Part shown: positions 43,932 through 53,181 of the stretch, in pieces
Numbering within the stretch: the stretch's first letter is position 1
How the letters are laid out: every line of letters begins with the position of its first letter
Assembly (NCBI RefSeq): GCF_009720525.1
Contig: NZ_CP043930.1
Span: forward strand, 868,001 to 932,000
DNA: 64,000 bases
Direction: 5' to 3'
Source of the DNA: Gimesia benthica
GTDB lineage: Bacteria; Planctomycetota; Planctomycetia; Planctomycetales; Planctomycetaceae
Notes under the pieces: generated by a model
The model's database searches: none
The model's input: only the letters and a program-made list of their open reading frames with translations
What the model was told of the DNA's origin: nothing
Program-made: the position numbers and the translations under genes

Positions 43932-45269
43932 TTACTCACCCTGCTGAGACGTGGGGGGATTTTTCTTCCAGCGTGCCTGATGCACCATTTCTTTCCGATA
44001 GGAATGCAGACCGGTCATCAGAATATCGATGGCCCGTGAAAAATCGCGAAAGGCTTTGAGGTACTTCTTCTGCTCGAGTTCTTCCTTAGCCTCATAATAA
44101 ATTTTATTATGATTCGACCACTCGATCGTCCACTCTTCTTCCATCGCGGCCCGCTGTAACTCCGATTCCATGGTGGTCAGGTACTGCAGAAAATCAGTAT
44201 TGAACTTCAGTCGCTCTGATCGATAAGGCCGCCACTCAACGGTTTTATTATCCAGGTAGTCTTTATTTTTACCGAATTCCCGTTGGGCGAATACTTTTCT
44301 GACAAGCAGCATCACCAGAAGTGACATGCCTCCAAAAGCCAGAAACTCCCCTTTGTCAAACTGGGTCAGCAGCCACATCACGATGCCGGTCGCCACCATC
44401 AGCGAAGCCCCCCAGACGCCCGCCAGCCACAACCATTCCCGATAGTCTTTCTCCAGTTCAAGCTCTGGTTCAGCATCAGGCTCCTGCTGCTGTGGAAGAT
44501 TCCCATCAGGCAAATCGCCCACCCGCACAATGATCACCGAGATATTATCGGAACCGCCACGGAGGTTCGCCAGATTCACCATCAGCCGACAGGCATCACT
44601 CGGATCAAGATACTTGGAGATCATCCCAATCTCATCATCCTTGAGATGACTGGTCAGCCCGTCACTGCAAAGAATATAGCGATCCCCTTCCAGCACCGGG
44701 TAGGGTCCTTCGATATCGACTTTGACCACCGGCTCCGGTCCCAGAGAACGCGTAATCACATTGCGTGGCTCATTCAGGTAAACCTCTTCCGGCTTCATAC
44801 GTCCCTGGCGAATCAGCTCCCACTGCAGACTGTGATCGAAGGTCAGCTGATCGATCCGATTCTCGCGGACGCGATAGACCCGGCTGTCGCCGACATGACC
44901 GATCACGGCCCCTTCGGGACAGAGGCAGAGCGTGCTGCAGGTCGTTCCCATCCGCATGAATTCGCGGTTGGCCATCCCCCGTTCATGAATTGCCTGATTG
45001 GCAATTTCGACGGCGGTTTTCAGAGATTTGGCAACAGGGCCCGGCTTGTTTTTGAAGAAGGTATGCGGAACGGTTTCAGAGGCAATCTTGCTGGCCAGTT
45101 CGCCAACAGCATGCCCCCCCATTCCATCGGCGACCAGAAAGAAATGCCCATGGTCCCGCCAGCTTTCCTGATCTTTACAGATCCGGACGGAAATGGAGTC
45201 TTCATTATTCCGTCGTCGAAAGCCAACATCACTCTGCGATGCGAACTGAACCGGATGTTCCCAACGCAT
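43932..45269 (-). CDS. Membrane-anchored PP2C-family protein phosphatase
   Basis: A Stp1/PP2C-like Ser/Thr phosphatase. The catalytic domain (residues 1-240) has metal-binding motifs SDVGFRRRNNEDS, FFLVADGMGGHAVGE, GHVGDSRVY and LCSDGLTSHL. A Glu/Pro linker leads to two transmembrane helices (WLWLAGVWGASLMVATGIVMW; then LAFGGMSLLVMLLVRKVF) and a helical C-terminal tail of about 110 residues. It would counter Ser/Thr kinases such as the one at 6.2 kb. It is transcribed in the same direction as the flagellar cluster, and a sigma-54-like promoter lies 66 bases upstream. Confidence 0.88.
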   Translation of the reverse strand: MRWEHPVQFASQSDVGFRRRNNEDSISVRICKDQESWRDHGHFFLVADGMGGHAVGELASKIASETVPHTFFKNKPGPVAKSLKTAVEIANQAIHERGMANREFMRMGTTCSTLCLCPEGAVIGHVGDSRVYRVRENRIDQLTFDHSLQWELIRQGRMKPEEVYLNEPRNVITRSLGPEPVVKVDIEGPYPVLEGDRYILCSDGLTSHLKDDEIGMISKYLDPSDACRLMVNLANLRGGSDNISVIIVRVGDLPDGNLPQQQEPDAEPELELEKDYREWLWLAGVWGASLMVATGIVMWLLTQFDKGEFLAFGGMSLLVMLLVRKVFAQREFGKNKDYLDNKTVEWRPYRSERLKFNTDFLQYLTTMESELQRAAMEEEWTIEWSNHNKIYYEAKEELEQKKYLKAFRDFSRAIDILMTGLHSYRKEMVHQARWKKNPPTSQQGE

Positions 45270-45334
45270 TGAACCCCCTCAAAACAAGCCACTACGGTGC
45301 AAAGATACTTTACTATTCCATATCTTGGTGAGAA

Positions 45335-45350
45335 TGCAAATCAAACACCA
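45335..45350 (-). promoter_or_regulatory. Candidate sigma-54 promoter of the PP2C gene
   Basis: On the minus strand this reads TGGTGTTTGATTTGCA: GG at -24 and GC at -12 with the exact 12-base step and the favoured TTGCA end. It lies about 66 bases before the ATG at 45269, giving a leader of around 55 bases. A sigma-54 activator gene is 3.5 kb away. Confidence 0.5.
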
Positions 45351-45472
45351 GTGCACACTTTGCGAATTCTAAGTTTTTACTGAAAACCCGCATAATTGTC
45401 CTGATTTCCCGACAGAATTCAGCTTGCCACTCTCTGCATATCTTTGTCTGGAAATCAGCTTGCTGCCGCTGA

Positions 45473-46552
45473 TCAGCGGGCGTCCGGCATCGTTTTTCCG
45501 GTCAGATTATAAACGTAGGCCATGATCTCGACAAAGACCTCGTACAGCTCGAAAGGAATTTCCTCGCCGGCTTTCACATCGCGATACATCTGTCGCGCCA
45601 GCGGCTTCCGTTCGATGATCGGAATCCCATGTTCATTGGCGATCTTCCGGATCTGCAAAGCGATCTCCCCTGCCCCTTTGGCCACAACAACCGGTGCCGG
45701 CATTTTCTCCGGATCGTACTTGATGGCAATCGAAATATGGGTCGGGTTGGTGATCACGACATCGGAAGTCGCGACCTGGGAGAGTTCCTGCGAGAGAGCC
45801 AGTTTGCGATGTGCTTCGCGGCGTCTCTGGCGGATCAGCGGATCCCCGTCCATCGACTTCATCTCTTCGCGGACTTCCTGCTTGCTCATCATCAGGTCTT
45901 TTTCATGCTTCCATTTCTGAAAGGCAAAATCCAGACCTCCCAGGATAATCAGCGCCAGTGCCAGCAGGATGCCCAGCTCGATCGAGGAATTAAAAATGTC
46001 GCGCATGATGGTCTCGGGAGGTGCCCCCATCAACGCGAGAAAATTCGGGAACACCAGGTAGCTGAACCAGACCGCGATCAGCACCAGCAGTGTAATTTTT
46101 CCCAGGCTGACTCCCAGCTTGACCAGTCCGCGAATCGAAACAATCCGCTTGGCCCCTTCAATCGGGTTCAAACGTTCCCATTTGATCTGCAGGACATCCG
46201 GGGTCATCATGAATCCGACCTGCACGATATTCAGGATGACGGCAGCAATAAACAGAATCAGCATCGTCAAAGCAGATCCCTGCAGAAACTGTTTAATGAT
46301 CGCCTGCACGCGTTCCATGATGACCGCGGTATCGACGCGCAGCCAGACCGGGCTGGTCAGCGTCGCTTCCATCAGATTCTTCATGTCGTGGCTCAGACTG
46401 ACCGCAAAGAAGTAGAGCACACCCGCGGTCGCCAGCATCATCCCCGCCGCATTCAGGTCGGTACTTTTCGCAATGTTCCCCTTCTCGCGGGCCTCATTGC
46501 GCCGGCGATCCGTCGGGTCTTCTGTTTTTTCTCCGGTATCATTCTCTGCCAT
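45473..46552 (-). CDS. flhB: Flagellar export protein FlhB
   Basis: Export-gate switch protein (359 residues). A hydrophilic N-terminus (EKTEDPTDRRRNEAREKGNI) precedes four transmembrane helices, followed by a cytoplasmic domain. The autocleavage motif NPTH is intact at residues 269-272. Cleavage changes substrate specificity from rod/hook to filament proteins, in concert with FliK. It is the last gene of the flagellar run on this side; flhA, which often follows flhB, is not in the window. 22 bases separate it from fliR. Confidence 0.95.
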   Translation of the reverse strand: MAENDTGEKTEDPTDRRRNEAREKGNIAKSTDLNAAGMMLATAGVLYFFAVSLSHDMKNLMEATLTSPVWLRVDTAVIMERVQAIIKQFLQGSALTMLILFIAAVILNIVQVGFMMTPDVLQIKWERLNPIEGAKRIVSIRGLVKLGVSLGKITLLVLIAVWFSYLVFPNFLALMGAPPETIMRDIFNSSIELGILLALALIILGGLDFAFQKWKHEKDLMMSKQEVREEMKSMDGDPLIRQRRREAHRKLALSQELSQVATSDVVITNPTHISIAIKYDPEKMPAPVVVAKGAGEIALQIRKIANEHGIPIIERKPLARQMYRDVKAGEEIPFELYEVFVEIMAYVYNLTGKTMPDAR

Positions 46553-46574
46553 GCTGAATGAATCTCAATTCGAA

Positions 46575-47564
46575 CTACATCACGGTACTGCGGCTGATCT
46601 GATCGATGGCACTGGGGATCGATTCGACCACAATGTCAGCGGCTCCAGACAGGGTGAAGATCAGGACGACCAGACTGACAATCGCACGAATCGGAAAGCC
46701 GATCACCAGCACATTGATCTGGGGAACCGTATGTCCCAGGTATCCCATCGCCAGCGAAATCAGGGCACTGATCGCCAGCAGGGGCGCGGCGACTTTTATC
46801 GAAAGCACCAGCGACTGATGCATCAGGGACTGCAACAGATCCAGCGTATTGGTTGAGACAATCCCCTCGCCGACGGGAAAGATCTGGAACGTATCGATCA
46901 ACGCCGAAAGCATCAGCAGATGACCATTGATCGGCTCCATCAGCAGAAAGACCGCGATCCCCACATAATACAGGTACTGGCCACTCAACGACGCGTTCAT
47001 GTCGAAGCCGGGATTGAAGACTTCCCCCAACGCCATCCCCGCCTGCTGATCAATCATCTGACCGGCCATCTGCAGACTTAACAGAATCAGAAACACTCCC
47101 AGCCCCAAGGCAAACCCCAGCGTCAACTCGCCCAGAATCGACCAGGCATAATCCAACAGAGACGCCGGCATATGCGTGACGAAGCGGTAATCGTTGACTG
47201 TCAGCTCCCGTTCTCCCTGGCGACCACTGCTGACGAGCAGCTCCTCAAAGCGTTTCTGCAGATGCGCGGGGACTTCATCCTGACTGAGGCGGTGATCCTG
47301 ATTGGCGTCCAGCTGATAGAAACCAACGGTAACCTGTTCGTGCAGTGTCGGCGTGATCAGAATCGACAGGCACACTATTAACAGTACCCGGATATTTGTT
47401 GGAAAAATCGGCTGGCCGAAGACCGGGCCGATAATCATCAGGCCGCTGATTCGAACCAGTACCAGTGTGAAGGCGTAGAACTGCAGCATCGCCCATTGCA
47501 GAATCTGACCAGGCGCCAGCTGCAGAATGGGATTCAACAGATATTGATCGAGCAGTGCGCTCAC
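46575..47564 (-). CDS. fliR: Flagellar export protein FliR with EF-hand insertion
   Basis: Core export-gate protein. Six transmembrane helices are seen (for example LVLVRISGLMIIGPVFGQP and the C-terminal LVVLIFTLSGAA), as in FliR. At 329 residues it is longer than the usual 250-265. The extra part is in the first loop, residues 80-130, and contains a full EF-hand calcium-binding loop, DANQDHRLSQDE (86-97), with acidic or polar ligands at positions 1, 3, 5, 9 and 12. A second, degenerate loop (114-125) ends in LTVND. The start is GTG with AGAAGG upstream. The insertion faces outside the membrane if topology is normal. Confidence 0.93.
   Translation of the reverse strand: MSALLDQYLLNPILQLAPGQILQWAMLQFYAFTLVLVRISGLMIIGPVFGQPIFPTNIRVLLIVCLSILITPTLHEQVTVGFYQLDANQDHRLSQDEVPAHLQKRFEELLVSSGRQGERELTVNDYRFVTHMPASLLDYAWSILGELTLGFALGLGVFLILLSLQMAGQMIDQQAGMALGEVFNPGFDMNASLSGQYLYYVGIAVFLLMEPINGHLLMLSALIDTFQIFPVGEGIVSTNTLDLLQSLMHQSLVLSIKVAAPLLAISALISLAMGYLGHTVPQINVLVIGFPIRAIVSLVVLIFTLSGAADIVVESIPSAIDQISRSTVM
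47175..47327 (-). other. EF-hand pair encoded within fliR
   Basis: Segment coding residues 80-130. The first loop is canonical for calcium: Asp86, Asn88, Asp90, Ser94 and Glu97, with Leu93 in the hydrophobic position 8. The second loop has lost its first ligands but keeps the hydrophobic position and the closing Asp125. Such odd-even pairs are usual in EF-hand domains. Confidence 0.7.
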
Positions 47565-47601
47565 GGCCTTCTCTTTACTACTTCAGGTTTCGAGGTCGGC
47601 T

Positions 47602-47868
47602 TCAGAGCCGCGACGGAATATTGGTGATCAGACTGGTGCTATACTCCATCATCAGGGCAGTGATCCAGGGCAATGTATACAGAATCGCCAGCACCATCAT
47701 GATGATTTTAGGCACGAAACTGATGGTCTGATCCTGAATCTGGGTCACCGCCTGGCCAATACTGATCACCAGACCGACCACGACTGCAGTCAGCATGACC
47801 GGGCCGCTGACTTCCAGCATGATCAGCAGTCCTTCTCGCCCCAGATCCACAACGGTTGACGTATCCAT
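47602..47868 (-). CDS. fliQ: Flagellar export protein FliQ
   Basis: A small export-gate subunit of 88 residues with two transmembrane helices (VMLTAVVVGLVISIGQAVTQ and FVPKIIMMVLAILYTLPWI) and the family segment QIQDQTISFVPK between them. It forms the gate with FliP and FliR. Size and motifs are as expected. It lies 37 bases after fliR's upstream end and 53 before fliP, in the conserved order. Confidence 0.95.
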   Translation of the reverse strand: MDTSTVVDLGREGLLIMLEVSGPVMLTAVVVGLVISIGQAVTQIQDQTISFVPKIIMMVLAILYTLPWITALMMEYSTSLITNIPSRL

Positions 47869-47921
47869 AAACTCACACCTGTGTTTTCACGCAATTCCGG
47901 GCGCAACGGGAGCGCCGGGAT

Positions 47922-48863
47922 TTATCCTACGGCCCTGATACTCTCCAGCAGCATGCCTACTGTCAGCAACCAGCCATCAATCAAGACAAATAACAGAATT
48001 TTAAACGGTAACGAGATCAACACCGGGGGCAACATCATCATCCCCATGCTGATCAGAATCGAACTGATCACCATGTCGATCACAATAAAAGGCAGATACA
48101 GCTGGAAGCCGATCAGAAACGCGGTTTTGACTTCGCTCAACATGTAGGCTGGCAGCAGCACACTCAATGGGACTTCGTCGTAGTCGCTGGGTGCTTTATA
48201 TTCCGCGGCGCCGGGAGAACCGGGCAACGGTCGCTGGTAGTCGAGAAACATCCAGACCGTATCACTGTTACCCGTGAGTTCGATCTGATCGCTCATGAAC
48301 TTTCGCAGGGGAGCAACCGTCTTTTCAAATGCGTCTTCCAGCGATACAGGAGCCTGTTGCGTCTGGTTCGTATAGGGGACGATTCCCTCCTCATAGGCTT
48401 TCTCCCAGATGGGAGCCATCACCATGAAGGTCAGAAACAGACTCAGGGAAGTCAGCACCTGGTTCGGCGGTAATTGCTGCGTTCCCAGTGCCTGACGTAA
48501 CAATCCGAATACGATCACGAACCGGATAAAACAGGTCGTCATGATCAGAATCGAGGGAGCCAGACTCAAAACGGTCAGTAACAGAAACAGCTTGAGGGTC
48601 GAATTCAAACCTTCCGGCGACGTCATCTGTTCCACGTCCAGCAGCTCGGGAACTCCTGATTTCTCAGCAGATGCAGGCTGCACGTTGGGATCAGCCTGCG
48701 CCGGGAAATTCTGCAGACTCTGACTGCCGACTCCCTGGTTAGAGAGTGCCTGATTCTGGGCTGTGGTCTGTGCCTGCAGAGTGTCTGTTCCTGTCAGTAA
48801 CCAGCACAGACACAACCAGGCTCCCAGATTTCGGAGCTGCCCCCCCCCGCTCCGCTTAAACAT
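47922..48863 (-). CDS. fliP: Flagellar export protein FliP
   Basis: Gate subunit with an N-terminal signal peptide ([16 protein letters not shown]), a Gln/Ser-rich linker, and four conserved helices. Family motifs include [61 protein letters not shown], and the end [21 protein letters not shown]. At 313 residues it is longer than Salmonella FliP because of the N-terminal extension and a small insertion after [13 protein letters not shown] at 48863 has GGGGA eight bases upstream and overlaps fliO by eight bases; the codon at 48884 lacks a site. Confidence 0.93.
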   Translation of the reverse strand: MFKRSGGGQLRNLGAWLCLCWLLTGTDTLQAQTTAQNQALSNQGVGSQSLQNFPAQADPNVQPASAEKSGVPELLDVEQMTSPEGLNSTLKLFLLLTVLSLAPSILIMTTCFIRFVIVFGLLRQALGTQQLPPNQVLTSLSLFLTFMVMAPIWEKAYEEGIVPYTNQTQQAPVSLEDAFEKTVAPLRKFMSDQIELTGNSDTVWMFLDYQRPLPGSPGAAEYKAPSDYDEVPLSVLLPAYMLSEVKTAFLIGFQLYLPFIVIDMVISSILISMGMMMLPPVLISLPFKILLFVLIDGWLLTVGMLLESIRAVG

Positions 48864-49755
48864 GATCGCGGTCCCCGGTTTCATTCAGGGAATGACGGGA
48901 GGGCTGTAACAGTTTCTGCTGCAACCGGGACATGGCAGAATCAAATTCGGGATATTCGTCCTGAGTTGTTTCAGGCTCCGCTTCAGAACGTACCGGAGGT
49001 TGCACACGTTCCGGCTTTCGCTCAGTTCGCGCTGGTGGCGTTTTTTGCTGAGTAGATTGAAACAGGTTCAGGAACGACTGATTTGCACGAGACGAGTCTG
49101 CCTGCTCGCGACACATACCCGTAATCAGATCGACTTCGACCGGATCCAGCACTTCGCTCAAGGTCTCCAGACCCGCGGGCGATGATCCCAGAATCAGGAT
49201 CCGATTACCGCATCTCACAAAGTGAATGGTCTGGCGGGCATCCAGCGGCCGTTTTCCCAGAACCTCGAGCACTTCGCGAGGCAGCGTTTTCGCAGACAAA
49301 AGATTATGTTTTTTCATCACTTTAGCAGCGATCAGGATAATACCGATCACCAGTGCCAGCGCACCGAATGTCCCCCAGATGGAAGGCACGCGTCGCGGAG
49401 ATGCCTGATCTTCCGCTGTTGAGTTCGCCTGTTTCTGTCGATCCAGGGGAGTAATCGGATTCGCAGCTGACTTTGCTTCTGAGGGCATTCTCTGTTGAGG
49501 CAGACTGCGCGTCTGAGAGGGAGCGATTCCGGAATTAACCGGCTGCGGCCGATTCAGACTCTCCCGACCAATGGTAGTCGGAGTCACTCCCCGTTGTGCC
49601 GTCCGGGAATACGTATTGGGATTACCGGACATTTCACGAGGCTGGCGAAATTCAGATGGCCGCGACTGATACGCAGGTTCGGCTGCCTGGCTTCGCACCG
49701 CTGAGATCAGCAGGCAGAGCAACGTCAGTACGGCAAGAATGCAAAGACGAATCAT
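48856..49755 (-). CDS. fliO: FliO-like flagellar biosynthesis protein
   Basis: A membrane protein that assists FliP assembly. Unusually it starts with a cleavable-looking signal peptide ([19 protein letters not shown]) and a 100-residue Gln/Arg/Ser-rich periplasmic stretch before the single FliO transmembrane helix ([19 protein letters not shown]). The cytoplasmic FliO/MopB domain follows ([35 protein letters not shown]), then a disordered end. The shape resembles the FliO of epsilonproteobacteria with extra domains. ATG at 49755 was preferred over GTG at 49794. It overlaps fliP slightly. Confidence 0.85.
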   Translation of the reverse strand: MIRLCILAVLTLLCLLISAVRSQAAEPAYQSRPSEFRQPREMSGNPNTYSRTAQRGVTPTTIGRESLNRPQPVNSGIAPSQTRSLPQQRMPSEAKSAANPITPLDRQKQANSTAEDQASPRRVPSIWGTFGALALVIGIILIAAKVMKKHNLLSAKTLPREVLEVLGKRPLDARQTIHFVRCGNRILILGSSPAGLETLSEVLDPVEVDLITGMCREQADSSRANQSFLNLFQSTQQKTPPARTERKPERVQPPVRSEAEPETTQDEYPEFDSAMSRLQQKLLQPSRHSLNETGDRDHV

Positions 49756-49827
49756 GGAATCCTTTACGTCGCCTCTTACGGGATTGGGGCTCACTCAGCC
49801 GGGAAACTCCCTTCCCCGGCATCACTC

Positions 49828-50520
49828 TTAAAGTTCGGGAGAAATAATCTCGGCAACACGGACACAAAAATTATCGTTCAGCACCAGGACTTCACCCCGG
49901 GCTATAATGCGGCCATTCACCAGAATATCGACCGGGTCCCCTGCCAGCTTGTCCAGAGGAACAACCACTCCCTCTTTCATTTTCAGGACCTCTTCGATCA
50001 GCAGTTCCGTGCGTCCCAGTTCGATGCACAGATCCAGTTCGACATTCTGCAGAGATGACAGAGCCATCGCCTCTTCCGGGCTGCCTGCCATCGATTCAAA
50101 ATTCGGAAACTCAAATGCCTTCGTTCCTCCCAGATCTCCGGGGATACCATGGCCGGGCCCCAGGTTGGGAGAAATTGCCGCCGCCAGATTGGCTTCCGCC
50201 TGATTCAATAGCGCTTCGGTGTCTGCATGCGATGCGGAAAACGGGCTACCGGACTGATCTGATGACGTACCATGCTGGCTGAACAGTCCATCGATATCAT
50301 CATTGTTGACGACATTTCCGGAACCCGATGGCTTCGTTCCCTCGCTCGAACCTGCATTCTGCAGCAGCTTCTCGATATCGGAGGGATCCAGCAGATCGTC
50401 CCCTGCACTTTCAGAGGCGCTTTCACCAGAGGGAGGTTCTGCAGGCGCATTCTGTCCCTGCGAGTTTAAGAGCTTCTCAATTTCGGAAGGATCCAGAAGA
50501 TCGTCATTATCTTCAGCCAC
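49828..50520 (-). CDS. fliN: Flagellar motor switch protein FliN with FliM-like N-terminal repeats
   Basis: A C-ring protein. The C-terminal SpoA domain (residues 157-230) is typical of Fli[37 protein letters not shown] and [14 protein letters not shown]. The N-terminal 110 residues hold repeats resembling the CheY-binding start of FliM/Fli[14 protein letters not shown] (6-18), [13 protein letters not shown] (41-53), and weaker copies NNDDIDGLF (72-80) and ADTEALLNQ (99-107), separated by Gly/Ser/Pro linkers. FliN normally lacks such motifs. fliM, usual between fliL and fliN, is absent; only 28 bases separate them. Confidence 0.92.
   Translation of the reverse strand: MAEDNDDLLDPSEIEKLLNSQGQNAPAEPPSGESASESAGDDLLDPSDIEKLLQNAGSSEGTKPSGSGNVVNNDDIDGLFSQHGTSSDQSGSPFSASHADTEALLNQAEANLAAAISPNLGPGHGIPGDLGGTKAFEFPNFESMAGSPEEAMALSSLQNVELDLCIELGRTELLIEEVLKMKEGVVVPLDKLAGDPVDILVNGRIIARGEVLVLNDNFCVRVAEIISPEL
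50206..50505 (-). repeat. Internal repeats in fliN encoding FliM-like motifs
   Basis: The first two copies are alike in DNA too (both encode [13 protein letters not shown] or -DIEKLL with near-identical codons, 105 bases apart), suggesting a recent duplication; the third and fourth are worn. Confidence 0.7.
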
Positions 50521-50548
50521 AATCGTATCCTGTTCTGCCGGGGAGGCA

Positions 50549-51106
50549 CTATTGCGTCATTGTGCGGTATTCACTGATGACCGTCTCAATAACATAGCTC
50601 TTCTTGAGAACTTTATTTATCGACTCTTTCATCATCCGTTTCATCGTACTCAACTGGGGATCATTCAGATCTGCCAGGCTCGACTTACGGACAACTTCAA
50701 TCACAGCCTGCTTGACACGGGCTTTATTCGTCTCTTTAACCATGCTTTCAAAATCGCCGGCTGCGCCCTGCTCGACCAGCGCCACCAGGTTGAAGGTCAC
50801 GTGGATAGTTGCTCCGGGTTCGGCAATATTGTTCGTCACGCTGAAGTTTTCAATGTTCACTTCAGCCGTGGTAACCTGCAGATTTTCGCTTTCCCTGGAA
50901 AGAGATTCTTCCGCGACTTCCGCCGGTTTATCAGGTGTCAACAGCCAGTAGGAGATCCCGACCTGCAGCATGATGACCAGCAGCAACAGGCCACCAATCT
51001 TGAGTAACCTGGCCTTGGACTGGCCGGAAGCGACCGCACTCTCTTCGGGGGATGCCACTGCCTCTGTTGCGACACCTGCCTCTTCTGTTTCGGTGTCTGT
51101 TGCCAC
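50549..51106 (-). CDS. fliL: Flagellar basal-body-associated protein FliL
   Basis: A stator-supporting membrane protein. A Glu/Ala-rich cytoplasmic N-terminus precedes one transmembrane helix ([20 protein letters not shown]) and a periplasmic FliL domain. The C-terminal pattern [18 protein letters not shown] and [16 protein letters not shown] fits FliL, though the similarity is lower than for other genes. It lies directly before fliN, where fliM would be expected. 157 bases separate it from motB. Confidence 0.75.
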   Translation of the reverse strand: MATDTETEEAGVATEAVASPEESAVASGQSKARLLKIGGLLLLVIMLQVGISYWLLTPDKPAEVAEESLSRESENLQVTTAEVNIENFSVTNNIAEPGATIHVTFNLVALVEQGAAGDFESMVKETNKARVKQAVIEVVRKSSLADLNDPQLSTMKRMMKESINKVLKKSYVIETVISEYRTMTQ

Positions 51107-51262
51107 GAGTCTCCTCCTTGAACTCTCGCACTCTGTTGGCGCAGGGGCACATCATGTACCCCTCTGCATCCACTTCGGCGGTTTTGATTAGACCAATCAG
51201 GCTCTGTATTTGATTACAAAGCGATTTCCGGAACGCCGATCAGGCAGAATTGATTGTAGAAC

Positions 51263-51991
51263 TCAACGCTTACCTGTCTGCGGAGTGTCTATATACGCAT
51301 CAATCAAAAATACGTCAACCCGACGATTCAAGTATTGCTCTTGCGGGTCGCGTGTGATGGTCCGTGGCTCAGCATCTCCCACTGAACTGACAATCAGTCG
51401 TTCGGGTGCAATTCCCTTGTCCTTAAGGTACTCCGCCACATTTTTGGCCCGATAGAAAGAGAGTTCCTGGGAATCCAGGAACTTTGAGCCCTTTGGTAAA
51501 GGCTCTGGCGAGGCATGCCCCCGTACGATCAGCCGATTGGGAGTGGGCAGCAGCACCTCTGCAATCACATCCAGTTTTTTCTTCAGCGCAGGAGTCAGCT
51601 CCGCAGAAAACCGATCAAAACAGGCAGCCCCCCCCAGAGTCACCTCGGTTCCCGAATTAATTCGTTCTACCGTATTGAAGGGACCGCCACCTCCCGATGA
51701 GTCCGCTTTACCCATTTTAGTCCCCCCGTCGGAGCTGGTTCCTTTGGAGGCGGGCTTACTGCGGTTACTGGTAGGATCCAGCGATTTTCCCGGCACGGCG
51801 GCTGTACCGTGATGCGTTCCGAAACGCTCTCGCAGTGAGTCCAGCATGGCACGCACGGATCCTTCGTCGTTACGGATCTCACTCATGGACACCAGCATGA
51901 TGAAGAAGGTCAGCAGCAGCGACATCATGTCACCATAGGTGACAACCCATTCCGGAACGCCAGGAGGTCCCTCTTCTTCAGGCATCGCCAT
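51263..51991 (-). CDS. motB: Flagellar stator protein MotB
   Basis: A stator subunit with an N-terminal helix TYGDMMSLLLTFFIMLVSMS containing the proton- or sodium-binding Asp21. A disordered Ser/Gly/Lys linker follows, then the OmpA-like peptidoglycan-binding domain (residues 145-232) with IVRGHASPEPLPKG, FYRAKNVAEYLKDKG and NRRVDVFL. Start: AAAGGAGG eight bases before ATG. It follows motA by 36 bases. Confidence 0.93.
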   Translation of the reverse strand: MAMPEEEGPPGVPEWVVTYGDMMSLLLTFFIMLVSMSEIRNDEGSVRAMLDSLRERFGTHHGTAAVPGKSLDPTSNRSKPASKGTSSDGGTKMGKADSSGGGGPFNTVERINSGTEVTLGGAACFDRFSAELTPALKKKLDVIAEVLLPTPNRLIVRGHASPEPLPKGSKFLDSQELSFYRAKNVAEYLKDKGIAPERLIVSSVGDAEPRTITRDPQEQYLNRRVDVFLIDAYIDTPQTGKR

Positions 51992-52027
51992 CTGAATCGC
52001 CTCCTTTCCTTCGACCGATTGAGAACA

Positions 52028-52807
52028 TCAGGCAGCCTGACCGTCTTTGCTGACACGCTGGTCTGCCGGCAGGAAAGTATTCAGCTTCTGCTCAATCACT
52101 CGGGGATTATCCCCTTCCTGAATTGCAATCAGCCCTTTAATGATGACTTCCCGTACCTGGAATTCCTGTTTACTGTAATAAGCCAGCTTGTCGGCAAAAG
52201 GGAGGAAAAACAGGTTCGATACCAGCGCCCCGTACAGGGTCGTGATCAACGCCACCGCCATACCCGGGCCGATGGCTTCAGGGTCATCCATGTTCCCCAG
52301 CATGATGATCAGTCCCATCAGGGTTCCGATCATCCCGAATGCTGGTGCGTATCGACCAACAGTATCCATCAGTGATTTGCCGTTTTTATGACGGCCAGCC
52401 ACAGCTTCCATCTCTGTACGGAGAATCTGTTCCATCAGATCCACGTCGGTCCCGTCCACCGCCATCTGGACGCCGAGCAGAATGAAAGGGTCCTCGATTT
52501 CTTCCGTTTTGGCTTCCAGAGCCAGGATACCGTCGCGACGAGCGATTTCAGCAAACTCAACGATCTGAGAAATCACGGGAGCCAGTTCTGGCTGCTTGGG
52601 AAAGAAGACTTTTTTCAGTACCTTCGGAAACAGCAGCATCGCTGCCCCCGGAAAGGCAATGAAACAGGCTGCGATCGCCCCACCGACCACCACCGCAGCT
52701 GAGGGAATATCGATAAAGGCACTGAAGCTTGACCCTGGCGCAATGAAGATCGCCAGCAGCAGCAAAATGATGCCTGAAACGAGTCCGCCGGCGGTTGCCT
52801 TATCCAT
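52028..52807 (-). CDS. motA: Flagellar stator protein MotA
   Basis: A four-helix stator channel protein of 259 residues. The cytoplasmic segment EFAEIARRDGILALEAK carries the basic and acidic residues (Arg90, Glu98) that touch the FliG ring. Helices 3-4 have APAFGMIGTLMGLIIML and PGMAVALITTLYGALVSNLF with the conserved prolines (155, 181). ATG at 52807 was chosen over GTG at 52840, which lacks a ribosome site. It lies between flbD and motB. Confidence 0.94.
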   Translation of the reverse strand: MDKATAGGLVSGIILLLLAIFIAPGSSFSAFIDIPSAAVVVGGAIAACFIAFPGAAMLLFPKVLKKVFFPKQPELAPVISQIVEFAEIARRDGILALEAKTEEIEDPFILLGVQMAVDGTDVDLMEQILRTEMEAVAGRHKNGKSLMDTVGRYAPAFGMIGTLMGLIIMLGNMDDPEAIGPGMAVALITTLYGALVSNLFFLPFADKLAYYSKQEFQVREVIIKGLIAIQEGDNPRVIEQKLNTFLPADQRVSKDGQAA

Positions 52808-52920
52808 TTCTATCAAGGTCCCTGATGTCAGTGGACTCACTCAAATCCGGTTCGCAGCAAACCGGAGAGCAGGCCCCTCACCATCACAAGTTATAATTGC
52901 TCAATCACTCAGAATCTGTC

Positions 52921-53115
52921 TCACAGCCCGGGCGCCAGTCGAATCGCACGCGAATAAGCGATCGCACGTTTCACCACTTCTTCCACGCTTTCCCGCACAA
53001 TCAGGCGATCATCCGAAGTCAAAGTAATAAACGTGTCGGGTCTGCTCTCAATACTCTGAATCAGTTCCGCGTTGACAACAAACTCTTCACCATTCAGTCG
53101 GGTCAATTTGATCAT
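52921..53115 (-). CDS. flbD: FlbD-family small flagellar protein
   Basis: A 64-residue protein of the FlbD family (small version, not the Caulobacter sigma-54 activator of the same name). It begins MIKLTRLNGEEFVVNAELIQ and continues ESRPDTFITLTSDDRLIV, the full family signature. It lies after flgE in many flagellar operons; its role is unknown. Confidence 0.93.
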   Translation of the reverse strand: MIKLTRLNGEEFVVNAELIQSIESRPDTFITLTSDDRLIVRESVEEVVKRAIAYSRAIRLAPGL

Positions 53116-53181
53116 GCCACCAGTCTCCCGGGGGCGGTGGTCATACCAGCCCCTCTGCCGGAACCCTGCTTAACCATCCGA

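Noticed and set aside
45629..46561. Long + strand frame of about 310 codons opposite flhB
   Set aside because: FlhB on the minus strand has full family motifs including NPTH; the opposite frame is His/Arg/Gln-rich, as expected of a mirror frame.
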